From Toxoplasma gondii ME49 (taxonomy: Eukaryota; Apicomplexa; Conoidasida; Eucoccidiorida; Sarcocystidae): a DNA stretch of 11,704 nucleotides. Of this stretch, positions 9,780 to 11,704 are shown piece after piece. The notes beneath the pieces are model-generated. The model was not told the DNA's origin, ran no database searches, and saw nothing but the letters and a program-made list of their open reading frames with translations. Position numbers and translations under genes: made by a program. The stretch is taken from the NCBI RefSeq assembly GCF_000006565.2, contig NW_017382967.1, forward strand, positions 1-11,704. The letters are read 5' to 3'. Within the stretch, counting starts at the first letter, position 1; every line of letters starts with the position of its first letter.

Positions 9780-10380
9780 TGGCATCCTCGTCTCGTTTTT
9801 CTTGCGACACAGAAGGAGTAAACAAAAACTGGTGACGGAACTCAGGTACGTAACACAAAACCTCGTGCAACAGGGGCATCTGGGCATGTACTTTGACTTC
9901 CACAACGTCGGCAGATTTTGTTTGAACTTCCTTCGCAGTAGAAGGGGTCCAGCAAATCACACCACACCGGCCGTATTTCGTAAGAACCCCTCGGACGGTG
10001 AGTTGACTGTGTATCATTTTGGTCTCCAGAGAAATGCATCTGGCACAATTAAACCACACCCTTATCGTAATTGCTGAATGCAGCGTACCATTTTCGATCG
10101 AGTCAAAGTTATCACTGCACCACTGTGCACCGTCACGTCCATTTCCAGCCTTTTTGGGCGGCAATTGATAGACACCATCGTAGCCCACCTTGGGCTGACA
10201 ATCTGGCTTTTCTTGCACTTGTAGAAAGTAATCGTATCTTGCTTTAACGAACAAATGCAAGTTCCACCAACTTCAAGGTTGGTGCATCGCTGTACGACAA
10301 AATGAAGTCGTTTCTTCAGGACATAGTCGCATACATCACGGTTTATGAACTGAAATGGAGAAAAAGCAGGGCCTGGCAGG
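9780..10380 (-). pseudogene. Relic of a YqaJ-type (lambda exonuclease-like) nuclease domain
   Basis: YqaJ domains belong to the PD-(D/E)XK nuclease fold. In many animals, ticks included, they occur in multicopy, transposon-like genes after a SWIM zinc finger. Reading the minus strand, FSPFQFINRDVCDYVL (from about 10363) fits the region just after the EVKCP active-site motif. The frame then slips near 10240. RYDYFLQVQ (10213-10239) matches the conserved Y.YQVQ motif. After an apparent insertion, QLTVRG (9988-10005) continues it, and CGVICWTP (9943-9966) matches C.fvvWTP. A helical segment, HEVLCYVPEF, follows as expected for the domain end. The 214-codon minus-strand frame 9616-10260 is the longest in the window, but its last 60 codons match nothing. 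The EVK catalytic residues are not identifiable, so the gene is dead or badly truncated. Confidence 0.6.
10006..10212 (-). other. Apparent 207-bp in-frame insertion inside the YqaJ domain
   Basis: In YqaJ proteins the QVQ motif is followed directly by G-Q-L/M. Here QVQ and QLTVRG are separated by 69 residues that match nothing in the family, yet the frame is kept and no stop falls inside. The flanks share the short words AGTGCAA and AGTCAA, which could be a damaged target-site duplication. No terminal inverted repeat is evident. An intron is a poorer explanation, because joining the nearest GT and AG (CAA|GTGCAAG and ACACAG|TCAA) shifts the frame. Confidence 0.4.
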
Positions 10381-10825
10381 TGGCGAATTAGGCAAACGAC
10401 CCTCTCCCAAAACACAGGCCCCGGACAATGTTGATAAGAATGCACTATTAGGCTGCGTAGCATCATGCGTATAGCTCAAACAGCTGATGTGCGCCCATTG
10501 GGCTTCGAAACGCAACAGGATTCGATAAAGTACTTGCGCTTTACATAACCTAAACTCATGTAACACTCAGGTTTTATCAGAGGGTTGGAATACTCCCAAT
10601 CATTTGTCTTGGATATTCATCGTGCATGCAACGAAGTGCTTGCAGTTGCACAATTTCTCGTGTTCGGTGCAGGCCGTGAGCGAAACAATGCAGACGTGTA
10701 GCGACCTGCCTGGTTAACTTCGCCGTTTAGCAACAGGCAAGAGCACACAACTGATGCAATAAAAAAAATGGTTTCCATTGACCCTTTACAATTTACAATC
10801 AGGCAGTAAGCATTGAGCTTGTGCG

Positions 10826-10895
10826 CACGGCTAGCAGCATCATAGCGCAGACGTCACGACCGACGCAACCCGATTCCACATGCAAGTGAAATACA
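10826..10895 (-). pseudogene. Relic of a SWIM zinc finger, N-terminal part of the YqaJ gene
   Basis: SWIM fingers bind zinc with a C.C...C.H pattern. Reading the minus strand, C-I-S-L-A-C-G-I-G-L-R-R-S matches C.C.AG.G..CS of the finger, with two cysteines replaced. After a frame slip, DVCAMMLLAV matches the following HVAALL helix. It lies about 190 codons upstream of the Y.YQVQ motif on the same strand, which agrees with the usual SWIM-to-YqaJ spacing as I recall it. This arrangement, more than the finger itself, supports one original gene running from about 10895 to 9780. Confidence 0.45.
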
Positions 10896-10899
10896 AGTG

Positions 10900-11704
10900 G
10901 GGTTTCCCGGGGTGTACACTGGCAGATTGTAAGCCTCTATCGTCTGCTGAATTGTGTCGCCTACCTATCAGAGCCCGCGTATTTCAAGAATTGTGATACA
11001 GAAACATTGCCACAGAGCTTTTTGTAGCGCTAACACTGCACTACGCGTTCTGCGTCTGCTCTTAAACGAATGCCTGGTTGCCTACCTTGAAATGTGGCGT
11101 CTAGGCTGTAAGATACAACTCGTCCTGAGGCACTATTGTACCGACTGGTAGACCTCAGGTATGAGGCTGCAAGCTGTCCAATGTAAACGTGCTGCTGTGT
11201 TCACGTAGAAATCTGTAGACGACGTCTTCGTTCACGCTTTTCATGGGCTACTCCGCGCGAACATACACTTTGCTTAACCGAAGATTGTAAGAGGACATTT
11301 GAGATACTACAACCGAACCACATAAACGATAAATTTAGAATACATATTTGTGATGTGTAAGAAACCAGAATAGATGTTGAAATAATGCACTATCACCAGA
11401 GTGCCTTAGCTGTCGCATTTTGCTTCTGTGATAATAAATGGGTCGCAGCCGCCTTTTGATTTTTCAGCTTACACCGTTTTCCCCACCTCTGGTTAAGTGT
11501 TGCTTGTCGATTGCCGGCACCCATATGAGGTTCGTTGCGACTCTGGCTGGCTTGCCTGTTGACCTTCCGTATTTATTATCCAAGCTTGTGGCAGTGCTGA
11601 CGTCTCTTGCAGCTAGTACGGTGGCGCTGAATCATGTCCATTCAGCGAAACGTTGTACAACTCATTCAGTGACGCGGCAACATTAAGAAAACGGCATGTC
11701 TACT
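10900..11704. other. Unassigned right end of the window
   Basis: The N-terminal part of the SWIM/YqaJ protein should be encoded on the minus strand here, but I do not recognise it. On the plus strand an open frame of 82 codons (11438-11686) is hydrophobic and leucine-rich and has no known motif. A strong splice-acceptor-like sequence, TTTTGATTTTTCAG, ends near 11467, and AATAAA occurs near 11433. Neither is tied to a convincing exon. Confidence 0.4.

Noticed and set aside
10757..10768. AATAAA followed by a short run of A as a retroelement 3' end or gene polyadenylation site
   Set aside because: Only eight A residues, with no element body or exon upstream on the plus strand.
1..11704. Coccidian (Toxoplasma-like) origin suggested by balanced GC, unsuppressed CpG and intron-like sequence
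   Set aside because: The Tc1/mariner, Gypsy, LINE and SWIM-YqaJ relics fit an animal genome much better.
1..11704. CRISPR array, tRNA or rRNA genes, bacterial promoters or terminators
   Set aside because: No regularly spaced identical repeats, tRNA box pattern or ribosomal sequence was seen by eye, and the context is eukaryotic.

Overview
The window reads as eukaryotic, probably metazoan, non-coding DNA packed with decayed transposable elements. No intact host gene, RNA gene, CRISPR array or prokaryotic-style operon is visible. GC is roughly balanced, CpG is not obviously depleted, and all six frames are broken by stops. The only recognisable proteins are fragments of transposon proteins. 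A non-LTR retrotransposon, a Ty3/Gypsy element, a Tc1/mariner element and a SWIM plus YqaJ nuclease gene together fit an arthropod. Tick genomes are the best guess from memory, but the species cannot be fixed from sequence alone.

Layout: 1-3120 holds nothing recognisable. About 3130-3735 is a G-rich, degenerate tandem repeat with a period of about 231-237 bp. About 3740-4950 is unassigned. About 4951-5739 (+) is a LINE reverse transcriptase relic. About 6160-6830 (+) is a Tc1/mariner-like (DDE_3) transposase relic in three or more frames. About 6907-7227 (+) looks like a piece of Ty3/Gypsy integrase. About 8118-8845 (+) is a Ty3/Gypsy reverse transcriptase relic that holds one frame through four stop codons. 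About 9780-10895 (-) is the relic of a protein with a SWIM zinc finger followed by a YqaJ-type nuclease domain. It contains the longest open frame of the window, which runs through an apparent in-frame insertion of about 207 bp. The remainder is unassigned.

These pieces do not work together. They look like successive insertions, four on the plus strand and one on the minus strand, that have since decayed. The integrase piece lies upstream of the reverse transcriptase, the reverse of normal Gypsy order, so they probably come from different copies. All family calls rest on motif order and spacing recognised by eye, with no database search.
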